Of a stretch of 8,982 nt of DNA, positions 1 to 6,471 are shown piece after piece. Where the stretch lies: positions 1 through 8,982 of the forward strand of contig USHZ01000076.1 of assembly GCA_900554595.1 (NCBI GenBank), in the 5' to 3' direction. The translations under genes were made by a program, and so were the position numbers. How positions within the stretch are numbered: the first letter of the stretch is position 1; every line of letters begins with the position of its first letter. Under the pieces are notes generated by a model, which was given only the letters and a program-made list of their open reading frames with translations, was not told where the DNA came from and made no database searches. The stretch is from an uncultured Collinsella sp. (GTDB taxonomy: Bacteria > Actinomycetota > Coriobacteriia > Coriobacteriales > Coriobacteriaceae).

Positions 1-53
1 AGAGCGCTTGACTGGCAGTCAAGAGGTCAGGGGTTCGATCCCCCTCGTCTCCA
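1..53 (+). tRNA. tRNA-Ala (anticodon GGC), 5' part missing
   Basis: This is the 3' two-thirds of a tRNA. The anticodon stem pairs 7-11 (CTTGA) with 19-23 (TCAAG) around the loop CTGGCAG at 12-18, which puts anticodon GGC at 14-16 and reads alanine codon GCC. The T arm pairs 29-33 with 41-45 around TTCGATC. The 3' acceptor strand is 46-52 (CGTCTCC) and the discriminator base is A53. Position 70 of the tRNA is a T, as needed for the G3:U70 pair that identifies tRNA-Ala, but base 3 lies outside the window. After A53 the DNA reads CCC, so a full CCA end is not encoded and would have to be added enzymatically. The acceptor 5' strand and most of the D arm are off the left edge. Confidence 0.93.
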
Positions 54-68
54 CCCGAGCATTGAATG

Positions 69-97
69 AGGCTCCAACGCAAGTTGGGGCCTTTTTT
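69..97 (+). terminator. Intrinsic terminator after tRNA-Ala
   Basis: A 10-bp stem pairs 69-78 (AGGCTCCAAC) with 83-92 (GTTGGGGCCT), with one T-G pair, around the tetraloop GCAA. It is followed by a six-T run at 92-97. This is a classic Rho-independent terminator. It most simply ends the tRNA transcript. Because it lies only 31 bases before the next start codon, and I see no good promoter between, it could also act as an attenuator for the ABC-F gene. A 12-codon ATG-initiated frame at 66-104 runs through the whole hairpin. Confidence 0.88.
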
Positions 98-128
98 CAT
101 ATAGGCACACAAGGTCAAAGGCGGCACC

Positions 129-2162
129 ATGATCCTCCTGGTCGACAAGATCGAAAAAAGCTTCGGCGCGCGCGTCCTCTTTAGCGGCGCGTCCTTCCAG
201 ATCAACCCCGGCGAACGCTTTGCGCTCGTGGGACCCAACGGCGCCGGCAAAACCACCATGCTCAAGATCATTATGGGCATCGACAGCCCCGACGCCGGCC
301 AGGTCCAGTACGCCAAGGACTGCCAGGTGGGCTACCTAGAGCAGGAAACCAACCTGGAGCAAAAGGACACCACCATCCTTGCCGAGGTCATGGCTGCGGC
401 CAAGGAAATCCGGCGCATGGGCGAGCGCGCCAACGAGCTGCAGGCCCAGATCACCGAGCTCTCCGAGCAAGGCAAGGACGTCGACGCACTCCTCAACGAG
501 TACGGCCAGGTCCAGGACCGCTTTGAGCATCTGGGCGGCTACGAGCTTGAGAGCAACGCCCGCAAGATCCTGTCCGGCCTGGGCTTTAAGGTCACCGACT
601 TTGAGCGCCCGTGCTCCGAGTTCTCGGGCGGCTGGCAGATGCGCATCGCGCTGGCCAAGCTCTTCCTGCGCCATCCCGACTTGCTGCTTCTGGACGAACC
701 CACCAACCACCTGGACCTCGAAAGCGTCCAGTGGCTGCGAGGGTTTATCGCGAACTACGACGGCGCCGTCCTCATCGTCAGCCACGACCGCGCCTTCATG
801 GACGCCTGCGTCGACCACGTCGCCGCGCTCGAGAACCGCCGCGTAACCACCTACACCGGCAACTACAGCAGCTACCTCAAGCAGCGAGAGGATAACCTGG
901 AGCAGATGCGCGCCAAGCGCGCTGCCCAGGAGCGAGACATCGCCCATATGCAGGTCTTCGTCGACAAGTTCCGCTACAAGCCCACCAAAGCCGCGCAGGC
1001 CCAGGAGCGCATCCGCAAGATCGAGCAGATCAAAAAGGAGCTCGTCATCCTGCCCGAGGGCCACAAGCACATCGACTTTAAGTTCCCCGACCCGCCGCGC
1101 TCGGGCGACATGGTCGTGGGCCTGGAGGGCGTCTCCAAGTCCTACGGCAACAAGCACATTTACAGCGATATCGACATCAAGCTCTACCGCGGCGAGCATG
1201 TGGCGCTCGTCGGCCCTAACGGCGCCGGCAAGTCCACCCTCATGAAGATCATCGCCGGCCTGGAGCCGCCCACCACTGGCACGCGCGACCTGGGCACCAA
1301 CGTAGGCGTCGCCTACTACGCCCAGCACGCGCTTGAAGGTATGACCGAGTCCAGCACCGTCCTGCAAGAGATCGACACCGTCACGCCCAAGTGGACCGTG
1401 CCACAGCAGCGCAGCCTGCTGGGCGCCTTCCTGTTTAGCGACAACGACGCAATCGAAAAGCAGGTCCGCGTCCTCTCCGGCGGTGAAAAAGCGCGTCTGG
1501 CCCTGGCCAAGATGCTCGTGGCCCCCGAGGCGCTCCTGTGCCTGGACGAGCCTACTAACCACCTGGACATCGACTCGGTGGATATGCTCGAGAACGCCCT
1601 GCAAAACTTCCCCGGCACCATCGTGCTGATCAGCCACGACGAGCACCTGGTGCGCGCCGTGGCCAACCGCGTCATTGATATCCGCGACGGCAAGGTCACG
1701 GTCTACGACGGCGACTACGACTACTACCTCTACAAGCGCGAGGACCTCGCGGCCCGCGCCGCCGCCGAGGCAGCAGGGGAGAGCACACCGGCCACGGCCA
1801 AGTCCGCCAAGGTCACCGCGGCCCAACCCGATGCGCCCGCCGTCGTTTCCAAGCCTGCAGAGGGCAAAAAGACCAAGGAGCAGAAGCGCGCCGAGGCCCA
1901 GGCCCGCGCCGCGCTCAACAAAAAGCTCAAGGGCGTGCGCAACCAGCTCAAGAAGATCGAGGCGGAACTCGACAAAAAGCGCGCCCGCTATGACGAGCTT
2001 ATGGAATTGATGGCAAGCGAAGAGCTTTATGCCGATCAGGACAAGTTCAACGCCGCGCTGGGGGAATATAACGGCCTTAAGCAAGAGCTGCCCAAGCTCG
2101 AGGACGAATGGCTGGAGCTTTCCACCCAGATCGAAGAGGAGACCGCGCGTGAACTCTCGTAA
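129..2162 (+). CDS. ABC-F family ATP-binding protein (ribosome-associated type)
   Basis: This is a 677-residue protein with two ATP-binding cassettes on one chain and no membrane segment, so it is an ABC-F protein rather than a transporter. Cassette 1 has Walker A GPNGAGKT (35-42), signature FSGGWQ (165-170), Walker B LLLLDE with catalytic E190, and switch H219. Cassette 2 has Walker A GPNGAGKS (362-369), signature LSGGE (449-453), Walker B ending at E474, and switch H503. The linker between them (about 240-320) carries the conserved FRYKPTKAAQAQERIRKIE element and would reach the peptidyl-transferase region. An Ala/Pro/Lys-rich spacer (540-582) leads to a charged C-terminal coiled coil (583-672), as in Uup-like members. 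Family members bind the ribosomal E site and relieve stalling, and some confer antibiotic resistance; a housekeeping role is my inference. AAAGG at 117-121, 7 bases upstream, supports the ATG. The subfamily is not resolved. Confidence 0.93.
   Translation: MILLVDKIEKSFGARVLFSGASFQINPGERFALVGPNGAGKTTMLKIIMGIDSPDAGQVQYAKDCQVGYLEQETNLEQKDTTILAEVMAAAKEIRRMGERANELQAQITELSEQGKDVDALLNEYGQVQDRFEHLGGYELESNARKILSGLGFKVTDFERPCSEFSGGWQMRIALAKLFLRHPDLLLLDEPTNHLDLESVQWLRGFIANYDGAVLIVSHDRAFMDACVDHVAALENRRVTTYTGNYSSYLKQREDNLEQMRAKRAAQERDIAHMQVFVDKFRYKPTKAAQAQERIRKIEQIKKELVILPEGHKHIDFKFPDPPRSGDMVVGLEGVSKSYGNKHIYSDIDIKLYRGEHVALVGPNGAGKSTLMKIIAGLEPPTTGTRDLGTNVGVAYYAQHALEGMTESSTVLQEIDTVTPKWTVPQQRSLLGAFLFSDNDAIEKQVRVLSGGEKARLALAKMLVAPEALLCLDEPTNHLDIDSVDMLENALQNFPGTIVLISHDEHLVRAVANRVIDIRDGKVTVYDGDYDYYLYKREDLAARAAAEAAGESTPATAKSAKVTAAQPDAPAVVSKPAEGKKTKEQKRAEAQARAALNKKLKGVRNQLKKIEAELDKKRARYDELMELMASEELYADQDKFNAALGEYNGLKQELPKLEDEWLELSTQIEEETARELS
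2136..2141 (+). promoter_or_regulatory. Ribosome binding site inside the ABC-F gene
   Basis: GAGGAG lies 7 bases before the GTG at 2149, within the last codons of the ABC-F gene. It is the reason for choosing the GTG over the later in-frame ATG at 2179, which is preceded by GCCGCCGTGGCG and has no Shine-Dalgarno. Confidence 0.7.
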
Positions 2163-2445
2163 AGCCGCCGCCGTGGCGATGAGCATCATCGCCATCGCCT
2201 GTCGCATCTGCGGCATCTTTATGAGCGCAATGACTGTGCTGTTGTGCTTTAGCGGCCTCACCGCCAAGCTGCAGATCGTGGGCTTTGTCGTTGAGCTTTC
2301 GCGCGCGCTGCCGAGTGCCATCGCCGGCTACGGCGTCATCACGTCGCCTTTTGGCGGTGTGTTCCGTCTGGATTACGCCATCGTGGCCGTCATTTTGTTT
2401 GTGGCCGATTACCTGCTCACGCGCGCCTCGCGCCGCGTCCGCTAG
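2149..2445 (+). CDS. Small hypothetical membrane protein (98 aa)
   Basis: I do not recognise a family. With the GTG start the protein has 98 residues. It begins NSRK and then has a long hydrophobic stretch at about 7-37, interrupted by Arg19, which could form one or two helices. A middle segment (41-72) is moderately hydrophobic with scattered charges. A second clear membrane helix lies at about 75-91, followed by a basic tail (TRASRRVR). Positive charge at both ends suggests both termini face the cytoplasm. The start overlaps the ABC-F stop by 14 bases in a different frame, so translation is probably coupled. The site-2 protease follows after 9 bases. Third-position G/C bias matches the neighbours. 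The hydrophobic pattern and ribosome binding site make it a real gene; its function is unknown. It could be a partner or substrate of the protease, but nothing in the sequence proves this. Confidence 0.72.
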   Translation: MNSRKAAAVAMSIIAIACRICGIFMSAMTVLLCFSGLTAKLQIVGFVVELSRALPSAIAGYGVITSPFGGVFRLDYAIVAVILFVADYLLTRASRRVR

Positions 2446-2454
2446 GGGAGCACT

Positions 2455-3138
2455 ATGTCCAGCAGCTACCTCATGAACCTGCTCGCGAGCGCCGTCGCCG
2501 TCATTGTGGGCATCGTCATTCACGAGAGCGCGCATGCCGCGGCGGCCTGGGCGCTCGGCGACAAGACGGCTCGTTCGCGCGGCCGCGTCTCGCTCAACCC
2601 GCTCAACCATATCGACCCGTTCGGTACCATTCTCCTGCCGCTGCTGATGCTCGCCGCCGGCGGCCCGGTGTTCGCCTTCGCCAAGCCCGTGCCCGTCTAC
2701 CTTAACAACCTCAAGCATCCCAAGCGCGACGAGGTCCTGGTGAGCGCGGCAGGCCCCGCATCGAACATCGCGCTCGCGTGCCTTGCGGCCGCCCTCATGC
2801 ACGCAGCGTATGGGAACCTCTACAACAGCATGTCCTTTGCCGTGGCGTCCCAGATCATGAACTTCGGTGCCACGTTTATCGTGGTCAACCTGTCGCTCGC
2901 GTTCTTTAACCTCATCCCGATCCCGCCGCTCGACGGCTCGTCGATCATCGTCCCATTCCTCAAAGGCAAGGCGCTCGCCAACTACTACCGCCTGCAGCAA
3001 TACGCCATGCCGATTCTTATCATCGTGCTGTACCTGCTGCCCATGTGGACCGGCATCGACGTGATCGGACGCTATTTCGACGTTACCGTGTATCCGCTGG
3101 CTGAGCGGCTGCTCGACTTCGCAATCGCCGGCATCTAG
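2455..3138 (+). CDS. Site-2 protease family (M50) membrane zinc metalloprotease
   Basis: This is a 227-residue polytopic membrane protein. The zinc-binding HExxH is HESAH (23-27) in the first helix. It is followed by NPLNHIDPFG (48-57) and by NLIPIPPLDG (152-161), whose D160 is the usual third zinc ligand. This spacing is typical of the compact SpoIVFB/YwhC-like subgroup without a PDZ domain. About five or six hydrophobic segments are visible, including 8-31, 57-75, 95-115, 136-155 and 183-198. Such enzymes cut membrane-anchored substrates within the bilayer; the substrate here cannot be told. AGGGGAG at 2444-2450 overlaps the stop of the preceding gene and lies 4 bases before the ATG, which is slightly close. 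A second in-frame ATG occurs at 2473. The gene lies directly upstream of scpA; as far as I recall, this pairing is seen in other Gram-positive genomes. Confidence 0.92.
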   Translation: MSSSYLMNLLASAVAVIVGIVIHESAHAAAAWALGDKTARSRGRVSLNPLNHIDPFGTILLPLLMLAAGGPVFAFAKPVPVYLNNLKHPKRDEVLVSAAGPASNIALACLAAALMHAAYGNLYNSMSFAVASQIMNFGATFIVVNLSLAFFNLIPIPPLDGSSIIVPFLKGKALANYYRLQQYAMPILIIVLYLLPMWTGIDVIGRYFDVTVYPLAERLLDFAIAGI

Positions 3139-3146
3139 GGTAAACT
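3118..3146 (+). promoter_or_regulatory. Candidate sigma-70-type promoter for the scpA operon
   Basis: TTCGCA at 3118-3123 (4 of 6 matches to TTGACA) and TAAACT at 3141-3146 (4 of 6 to TATAAT, fitting TANNNT) are separated by exactly 17 bases. The -35 box lies inside the end of the protease gene. Transcription would start near 3152-3153, just before a stem-loop. This is the only plausible promoter I see in the 84-base gap. The match is moderate and could be chance. Confidence 0.35.
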
Positions 3147-3153
3147 TACAGGT

Positions 3154-3172
3154 CGACCGTGCAAAACGGTCG
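3154..3172 (+). promoter_or_regulatory. Stem-loop in the scpA leader
   Basis: CGACCGT (3154-3160) pairs perfectly with ACGGTCG (3166-3172) around the loop GCAAA. No T run follows, so it is not an intrinsic terminator. If the candidate promoter is real, the hairpin would form almost exactly at the 5' end of the mRNA, a position where stem-loops commonly protect transcripts from decay. A weaker 5-bp stem (3190-3194 with 3200-3204, loop GCGAA) follows it. The function is inferred. Confidence 0.45.
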
Positions 3173-3208
3173 CAACATGCACCCAAACCGCGCCGCGAAG
3201 GCGCCGTC

Positions 3209-3217
3209 AAAGGAGGT
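3209..3217 (+). promoter_or_regulatory. Perfect Shine-Dalgarno of scpA
   Basis: AAAGGAGGT is fully complementary to the 3' end of 16S rRNA and sits at good spacing (six bases after the last G of AGGAGG) from the ATG at 3223. It fixes the scpA start and suggests strong initiation at the head of the operon. Confidence 0.85.
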
Positions 3218-3222
3218 CGAAG

Positions 3223-4032
3223 ATGTCGTATCGCGTGTCGACGCAGGTCTACAGCGGACCGTTCGACCTGCTGCTGCAGCTGGTAACCCGCCAAAAAGTT
3301 GATATCGGCGCCATCTCGATTAGCGAGGTGGCCGAGCAATACCTTGCCGAGGTCGATCGCATCGAGGCGCTGGACCTGGACGTGGCGAGCGACTTTTTAC
3401 TGGTCGCGGCAACCCTTCTGGACATTAAGGCAGCCTCGCTGGTGCCCCAGGAGGCCCCACGCAAGGACGACGACGATTACGAGGACGACGAAGACCTCGA
3501 GGAGCTCAGCGCGCTCGACGGCGATGCCCTGCGCGAGGTCCTGATCCAGCGCCTGATTGCCTACAAGCAGTTTAAGGGCGCGGCGGCGGCCCTTGGTGCC
3601 CGCATGCAGGCCGAAAGCCGCATGCATCCGCGTGTGGCCGGCCCCGACCCCGAGTTTTTGGGCCTTATGCCCGACTACCTTGCCGGTATCACTCTGCGCG
3701 GCCTGGCCGTCATCTGCGCCGACCTGGACGGCAAGCGCCAGACCTTCCTGCTGGAGGCCGAGCACGTGGCGCCGCATCGCGTGCCGCTCGACCTGACCGT
3801 GGCCTCGGTCGACCGCTTTACCATGGCGCACCAAACCTGCACCTTCCGTGAGCTGTTGGACGGCGACGCCACCACCGAGCAGCTCGTCGTCACCTTCCTG
3901 GCCATGCTGGAGCTCGCCAAGCGCGGCTCGCTTACGCTGAGCCAGGACAAGATTTTTGGAACCATTCAAATCAACCGCGTCGAGGGCGCCGAGGCATACG
4001 TTCCCGGCGAGGGCCCCGAGCTCACCGAATAG
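3223..4032 (+). CDS. scpA: Segregation and condensation protein A (kleisin of SMC-ScpAB)
   Basis: This 269-residue protein is the bacterial kleisin that bridges the two heads of the SMC dimer and binds a ScpB dimer, helping to compact and separate sister chromosomes. The N-terminal helical domain has the hallmark FDLLLQLV (14-21) and the segment ending ASDFLLVAATLLDIKAASLVP (55-75), which contacts the SMC neck. A very acidic insertion (81-95, KDDDDYEDDEDLEEL) separates it from the central helical region. The C-terminal winged helix (about 205-256), which contacts the SMC cap, contains TFLAMLELAKRGSLTLSQDK (224-243). Length is normal for the family. The start is set by the perfect ribosome binding site. 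scpB begins 11 bases after the stop, and the stop TAG forms part of scpB's AGGAG site, so balanced co-expression is likely. Confidence 0.95.
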   Translation: MSYRVSTQVYSGPFDLLLQLVTRQKVDIGAISISEVAEQYLAEVDRIEALDLDVASDFLLVAATLLDIKAASLVPQEAPRKDDDDYEDDEDLEELSALDGDALREVLIQRLIAYKQFKGAAAALGARMQAESRMHPRVAGPDPEFLGLMPDYLAGITLRGLAVICADLDGKRQTFLLEAEHVAPHRVPLDLTVASVDRFTMAHQTCTFRELLDGDATTEQLVVTFLAMLELAKRGSLTLSQDKIFGTIQINRVEGAEAYVPGEGPELTE

Positions 4033-4043
4033 GAGCGGCTACC

Positions 4044-4772
4044 ATGTCAACCCTTTCCACGCTAGAGGCAAACAGCCTCAAAGGCGCCCTCGAGGCGCTG
4101 CTGCTGGTGTCGAGCGACCCCGTGAGCGCGCCCGCGCTGGCCGGCGCACTGGATATCGCCCCCGGCGAGTGCGCGTCGCTTTTGGCCGAGCTCAAGGTTG
4201 AGTACGAGGAGGCCAACCGCGGCTTTCAGCTCCGCGAGGTAGCCGGCGGCTGGCGCCTGTTCACACACCCCGCCTACCACGATGTGGTCGAGGCTTACGT
4301 GCTGAGCTGGGACACGCAAAAGCTGTCGCAGGCGGCGCTCGAGACCCTGGCCGTGATCGCCTATCACCAGCCCGTCACGCGTGAGGTGGTCAAGGGCATC
4401 CGCGGCGTCAACTCCGACGGCGTTATCGCGTCGCTCGTGGACAAGGGCCTGGTGCGCGAGCTCGGCCGCGACCCCGAGCGCGGTCAGGCAATCATCTACG
4501 GCACGACCAACGCCTTCTTGGAAAAGTTCGGCCTGCGTTCCACCCGCGACCTGCCCGATCTGGAGCAGTTTGCCCCCGACGAGCAGTCGCGACAGTTTAT
4601 CCGCGAGCGCCTGAGCGGCCGCAGCATTCAATCCACGCTCGAGGAGCAGGCAGAGGACCTGGACGAAGAGCGCGAACCGATCGATACCGATGTTGAGGAT
4701 GTTGAGGCAGCCGAGGACCTGGAAACCCTGGTCGTCGACGAGACCTCGGAGGATATGCATGACGAGGATTAA
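4044..4772 (+). CDS. scpB: Segregation and condensation protein B
   Basis: This 242-residue protein works as a dimer on the ScpA kleisin in the SMC complex. Two winged-helix domains are visible. The first, about 10-88, begins with KGALEALLLVSSDPVS. The second, about 92-170, contains LSQAALETLAVIAYHQPVTR (94-113), IRGVNSDGVI and the IYGTT strand, all typical of ScpB. After residue 198 comes a highly acidic tail: 23 of the last 44 residues are Asp or Glu, with one Arg. AGGAG at 4031-4035, overlapping the scpA stop, supports the ATG with 8 bases spacing. The 3' end overlaps the next gene by 14 bases and carries that gene's ribosome binding site. Confidence 0.95.
   Translation: MSTLSTLEANSLKGALEALLLVSSDPVSAPALAGALDIAPGECASLLAELKVEYEEANRGFQLREVAGGWRLFTHPAYHDVVEAYVLSWDTQKLSQAALETLAVIAYHQPVTREVVKGIRGVNSDGVIASLVDKGLVRELGRDPERGQAIIYGTTNAFLEKFGLRSTRDLPDLEQFAPDEQSRQFIRERLSGRSIQSTLEEQAEDLDEEREPIDTDVEDVEAAEDLETLVVDETSEDMHDED
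4748..4752 (+). promoter_or_regulatory. Ribosome binding site for rluB inside scpB
   Basis: GGAGG lies 6 bases before the ATG at 4759, in the acidic-tail codons of scpB. It argues for a start at 4759 rather than at 4855, where family similarity begins but no Shine-Dalgarno is present. Confidence 0.7.
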
Positions 4773-5715
4773 CGAAGCAGGTGAGACGCGCATCGCAAGC
4801 GCCGCGTACAGCACAGCGCCCACAACCGACGCCCAGCCCGTCTACCCGCACACCATGCGCCTGCAGCGCTTTTTGGCGCGCGCGGGCGTGGCGAGCCGCC
4901 GCGGCTCGGAGGACCTGATGACTGCCGGCCGCGTGACCGTCAACGGCGAGGTCGCGACCGAGCTGGGCACCAAGGTCGACGTCGACCGCGACCACATCGA
5001 GGTCGACGGCATGCCCGTCAAGCTCAACCAGGGCGCCGTGTACCTGATGCTCTACAAGCCGACCGGTTACCTCACCACCATGAGCGATCCGCAGGAGCGC
5101 CCCTGCGTGGCCGACCTGGTCCCGCGCGACCGCTTTCCGGGGCTCTTCCCGGTGGGTCGCCTGGACCGCGACACCACGGGCCTTTTGCTCTTTACCACCG
5201 ACGGCGACCTGTCGCAGGATCTGCTGCACCCTAGCAAGCACGTCTACAAGACCTATCAGGCGCTCGTGGACGGCCACCTGACCGATCGCGACTTGGAACC
5301 ACTCCGTCGCGGCATTGAACTCGACGACGGCCTGTGCCAACCGGCGATCTGCCACGTCATTACCGCGCGCGAGGCCGAGGCCGTGGCTCCGCAAGGCGTA
5401 AAGCCCGGCACCACCGCCGTGGAGGTCATCATCCGCGAGGGACGCAAGAACCAGGTCAAGCGCATGCTGAGCAAGATCCACCATCCGGTGATCCGCCTGC
5501 ACCGCTGCAACTTTGCCGGCCTGGAGCTCAAGGACGTGGCCAAGGGCTCGTGGCGCGAACTCACCGAGCGAGAGGTGCAGATCCTCAAGGCCGGCGGCAT
5601 CCCGCCCAAGCAGGCCGCCGCGCCCACGACCAACACCGCAAGCCACACACGTCACCACGGCAGCCACGGCTCCGCGCCCAAGCGCAACACCTACCGCGAG
5701 CGTTACACGGGCTAG
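4759..5715 (+). CDS. rluB: 23S rRNA pseudouridine synthase (RluB/RsuA family)
   Basis: The enzyme isomerises a uridine in ribosomal RNA to pseudouridine. RluB is expected to act on 23S helix 89 near the peptidyl-transferase centre, and the scpB-linked member is usually RluB. With the start at 4759 it has 318 residues. An S4 RNA-binding domain starts at MRLQRFLARAGVASRR (33-48). The catalytic domain has YKPTGYLTT (99-107), the active-site loop GRLDRDTTGLLL (133-144) with catalytic D136, and EGRKNQVKRM (227-236). The first 32 residues are unconserved in appearance, so a start at the ATG at 4855 (286 residues) is possible. The preferred start overlaps scpB by 14 bases behind a good ribosome binding site. 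The C-terminus (283-318) is a basic, His-rich, probably disordered tail. RsuA-type specificity for 16S rRNA cannot be fully excluded. Confidence 0.9.
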   Translation: MTRINEAGETRIASAAYSTAPTTDAQPVYPHTMRLQRFLARAGVASRRGSEDLMTAGRVTVNGEVATELGTKVDVDRDHIEVDGMPVKLNQGAVYLMLYKPTGYLTTMSDPQERPCVADLVPRDRFPGLFPVGRLDRDTTGLLLFTTDGDLSQDLLHPSKHVYKTYQALVDGHLTDRDLEPLRRGIELDDGLCQPAICHVITAREAEAVAPQGVKPGTTAVEVIIREGRKNQVKRMLSKIHHPVIRLHRCNFAGLELKDVAKGSWRELTEREVQILKAGGIPPKQAAAPTTNTASHTRHHGSHGSAPKRNTYRERYTG

Positions 5716-5781
5716 GCAACCCGCCGCGCCCCGACGCCCGCGTCCCATACCAGCACGTCAACCACCGAAAGGAAGCATTAC

Positions 5782-6468
5782 ATGATCGTCGCCATCGACG
5801 GCCCCGCCGGTTCCGGCAAGTCCACCATCGCCAAGGAGATCGCCCGCCAGCTGGGCTTTAACAAGCTCGACACGGGCGCCATGTATCGCGCCGTCACCTT
5901 CGCTGCGCTCGACCGCGGCATCGACCTGGACGACGAGGCGGCCATCGACACCCTCGCCAAGCAGATCGAGATCCGCTTTACCAACGGCACCGGCGAGGAC
6001 ACGCGCCTGACCATCGACGGCCAGGACGCATCGGCTGCCATCCGCACCCCGCAGGTGGACGCCAACGTCTCCAAGGTCTCGGCCTACCCGGGCGTACGCT
6101 CCGCCATGCTCATCCATCAGCGCCGCGCCGCCGAGGACCGCGATATCGTGGCCGAGGGTCGCGACATCGGCACCGTCGTATTTCCCAACGCGCAGGTCAA
6201 GGTGTTCCTGACCGCCGACCCGCGCGAGCGCGCCCGTCGCCGCGTGCTGCAGCGCCACCAAAACGACGCCCAACCGCTCAGCGCAGAGCAGCTCGAGGCC
6301 GAGGTCGACGAGACCCTCGACGCCCTCAAGCAGCGCGATAGGCTCGACAGCAGCCGCGAGGTTGCACCGCTCGTGCCTGCCGAGGACGCCGTGCACGTCG
6401 ACTCCACCGCCCACACCATCGACGAGGTCGTCTCGATCATCGAGGACCTCATCAACCAAAGGAGGTAG
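5782..6468 (+). CDS. cmk: Cytidylate kinase
   Basis: This 228-residue enzyme phosphorylates CMP and dCMP with ATP, feeding CDP into nucleotide, DNA and phospholipid precursor pools. The P-loop is GPAGSGKST (7-15). The substrate-binding elements LDTGAMYRA (29-37), EGRDIGTVVFPNA (125-137) and KQRDRLDSSREVAPL (183-197) match Cmk. Length is normal. The 66-base gap before it (5716-5781) shows no terminator and no convincing promoter, so it probably belongs to the scpA operon. AAAGGAAG at 5768-5775 supports the ATG. Its last codons, CAA AGG AGG TAG, double as the Shine-Dalgarno of the following acyltransferase gene. Confidence 0.96.
   Translation: MIVAIDGPAGSGKSTIAKEIARQLGFNKLDTGAMYRAVTFAALDRGIDLDDEAAIDTLAKQIEIRFTNGTGEDTRLTIDGQDASAAIRTPQVDANVSKVSAYPGVRSAMLIHQRRAAEDRDIVAEGRDIGTVVFPNAQVKVFLTADPRERARRRVLQRHQNDAQPLSAEQLEAEVDETLDALKQRDRLDSSREVAPLVPAEDAVHVDSTAHTIDEVVSIIEDLINQRR
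6458..6465 (+). promoter_or_regulatory. Ribosome binding site of plsC within the last codons of cmk
   Basis: AAAGGAGG, a full Shine-Dalgarno, is made from the last codons of cmk and runs directly into its TAG stop. It stands 6 bases before the ATG at 6472. Ribosomes finishing cmk therefore end on the site used to start plsC, a clear sign of translational coupling. Confidence 0.85.
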
Positions 6469-6471
6469 CTC

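Noticed and set aside
129..2162. Reading the twin-cassette ATPase as an ABC transporter.
   Set aside because: There is no membrane domain in the protein. The inter-cassette linker and Uup-like coiled-coil tail mark the soluble ABC-F group, and the neighbouring small membrane protein is far too short to be a permease.
336..2321. A 661-codon open frame on the minus strand opposite the ABC-F gene.
   Set aside because: It is a composition effect of GC-rich, codon-biased DNA. The product is a repetitive Leu/Val/Ala/Gly chain with no motif, while the plus strand encodes a textbook ABC-F protein throughout.
3154..3172. The hairpin after the M50 gene as an intrinsic terminator.
   Set aside because: The stem is followed by CAACATGC, without any T run.
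2077..3339. A 420-codon open frame on the minus strand opposite the membrane protein and M50 genes.
   Set aside because: Its product is rich in Arg, His, Asp and Gly with no fold-like pattern. It spans three plus-strand genes with clear families or ribosome sites.
4690..4758. Extending rluB upstream to an in-frame ATG at 4690.
   Set aside because: This would overlap scpB by over 80 bases with no ribosome binding site, whereas ATG 4759 has GGAGG at ideal spacing.
4972..5010. Clustered GTCGAC palindromes in rluB as possible protein-binding sites.
   Set aside because: They are explained by Val-Asp codons (GTC GAC) in a conserved S4-domain region and are common throughout this GC-rich window.
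4597..5748. A 383-codon minus-strand frame opposite rluB.
   Set aside because: No recognisable domain, and it lies antisense to a gene with intact S4 and pseudouridine synthase motifs.
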